Shown here piece by piece: positions 61,907-62,065 of a stretch of 62,065 bases of DNA. A program made the position numbers and the translations under genes. The stretch's first letter is position 1. Each line of letters starts with the position of its first letter. The notes below the pieces were generated by a model. It saw nothing but the letters and a program-made list of their open reading frames with translations, searched no databases and was not told the DNA's origin. The stretch comes from Halanaerobium salsuginis (GTDB lineage: Bacteria > Bacillota > Halanaerobiia > Halanaerobiales > Halanaerobiaceae): the NCBI RefSeq assembly GCF_900114545.1, contig NZ_FOTI01000015.1, positions 1 to 62,065 on the forward strand, in the 5' to 3' direction.

Positions 61907-62065
61907 AGGGCTTCACCCCATCTTGTCGAATTTAATAGTAGCACCCATAAAATACGAAAGAAGGTGAAGCCCTATTAATAATATTCGACAAGAGTGTCTC
62001 TTTCCCTTTGAAGAATTACTTAATTTATCGGAAACAGACAAATTAATTTGTATTTTAGATCCTAT
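61907..62065 (+). mobile_element. left end of an insertion sequence, cut by window edge
   Basis: The stretch holds two interlocked perfect 11-bp inverted repeats: AGGGCTTCACC (61907-61917) with GGTGAAGCCCT (61963-61973), and TCTTGTCGAAT (61921-61931) with ATTCGACAAGA (61983-61993). It leads into a transposase-like reading frame. The true outer end and target duplication cannot be defined without the right end. Confidence 0.6.
61974..62065 (+). CDS. transposase N-terminus (partial, ATT start)
   Basis: Only the first 30 codons are in the window. The frame reads IRQECLFPFEELLNLSETDK, a beginning I associate with DDE transposases common in Halanaerobiales; family is not certain. A stop codon (TGA) lies just upstream in frame, and no ATG, GTG or TTG precedes the conserved residues, so ATT at 61974 seems to be the start; AAGGTG is seven bases upstream. 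Confidence 0.55.
   Translation, partial: MNNIRQECLFPFEELLNLSETDKLICILDP

Noticed and set aside
1-62065. CRISPR array, tRNA genes, prophage or toxin-antitoxin module
   Set aside because: No regularly spaced repeats, no cloverleaf-like sequence and no phage or toxin-antitoxin proteins were seen on either strand.

Overview
The window is AT-rich chromosomal DNA from a low-GC Firmicutes-type bacterium. It is most likely a member of the Halanaerobiales (inferred from protein flavour, not searched). Supporting traits are a predominantly fermentative, Na+-linked gene set (Na+-pumping decarboxylase, NhaC antiporter, Na+/phosphate symporter, [FeFe]-hydrogenase-like protein), a very acidic tail on ribosomal protein L25, and a KdsC-type Kdo-8-phosphate phosphatase that hints at an LPS-bearing outer membrane. 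Almost every gene lies on the minus strand; the exceptions are bioY, the iscS-thiI pair and an aldo/keto reductase. There is no CRISPR array, prophage, tRNA or rRNA gene that I can see. One insertion sequence is cut by the right edge.

Layout, left to right (transcription mostly runs right to left). 1-396: three tandem sigma-A promoters point out of the left edge, probably toward an rRNA operon. 397-12483: housekeeping run DEDDy exonuclease-glmU-prs-L25-pth-mfd-spoVB-mazG-dacF. 12664-17271: spoVG, an AIR-synthase-like protein with an ECF S component, glnR-glnA, ispE. 17377-21995: bioY, PspC/LiaF-like membrane proteins, an ABC exporter, then a DUF1349-like gene with an Rrf2 regulator. 22104-28862: phoB-phoR-pstS-pstC-pstA-pstB-phoU, with a PhoB/PhoP-type box array before pstS. 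28919-31574: a frameshifted grpB, a 6S-like structured RNA, and a Na/Pi cotransporter. 31747-35621: veg, hydrogenase-like protein plus a [2Fe-2S] ferredoxin, rsmA, tatD. 35852-38292 (+): iscS-thiI. 38375-45026: kdsC, an EamA transporter and the sufCBDSU operon. 45167-50282: AI-2E family permease, ComFB, and a three-gene sodium-pumping decarboxylase. 50552-57940: chemoreceptor, dehydrogenase, kinase-like, pentapeptide, orphan, DegV, SHOCT and NhaC genes. 58030-62065: SLC13 transporter, aldo/keto reductase, GGDEF protein, and an IS end.

The order tatD-rsmA-veg-ispE-spoVG-glmU-prs-ctc-pth-mfd-spoVB-mazG follows the origin-proximal block of Bacillus subtilis, but accessory cassettes (hydrogenase, pst/pho, gln, bioY) are inserted into it. 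Phosphate genes form a coherent module: sensing (PhoBR), high-affinity uptake (Pst), low-affinity Na/Pi uptake and PhoU control. Sulfur trafficking is split between an IscS-ThiI pair for tRNA thiolation and a SUF operon for Fe-S clusters, which would feed the hydrogenase-like protein.

The most unusual signals are: (i) apparent ATT start codons behind good Shine-Dalgarno sequences, clearest for the SLC13 transporter; (ii) a rod-shaped 6S-like RNA with its own extended -10 promoter; (iii) two interlocked 11-bp inverted repeats over the transposase ribosome-binding site; (iv) a perfect 20-bp-arm palindrome over the -10 of a consensus promoter for the DUF1349/Rrf2 pair; (v) a one-base homopolymer frameshift in grpB; and (vi) an orphan 60-residue gene with a perfect promoter and strong terminator.
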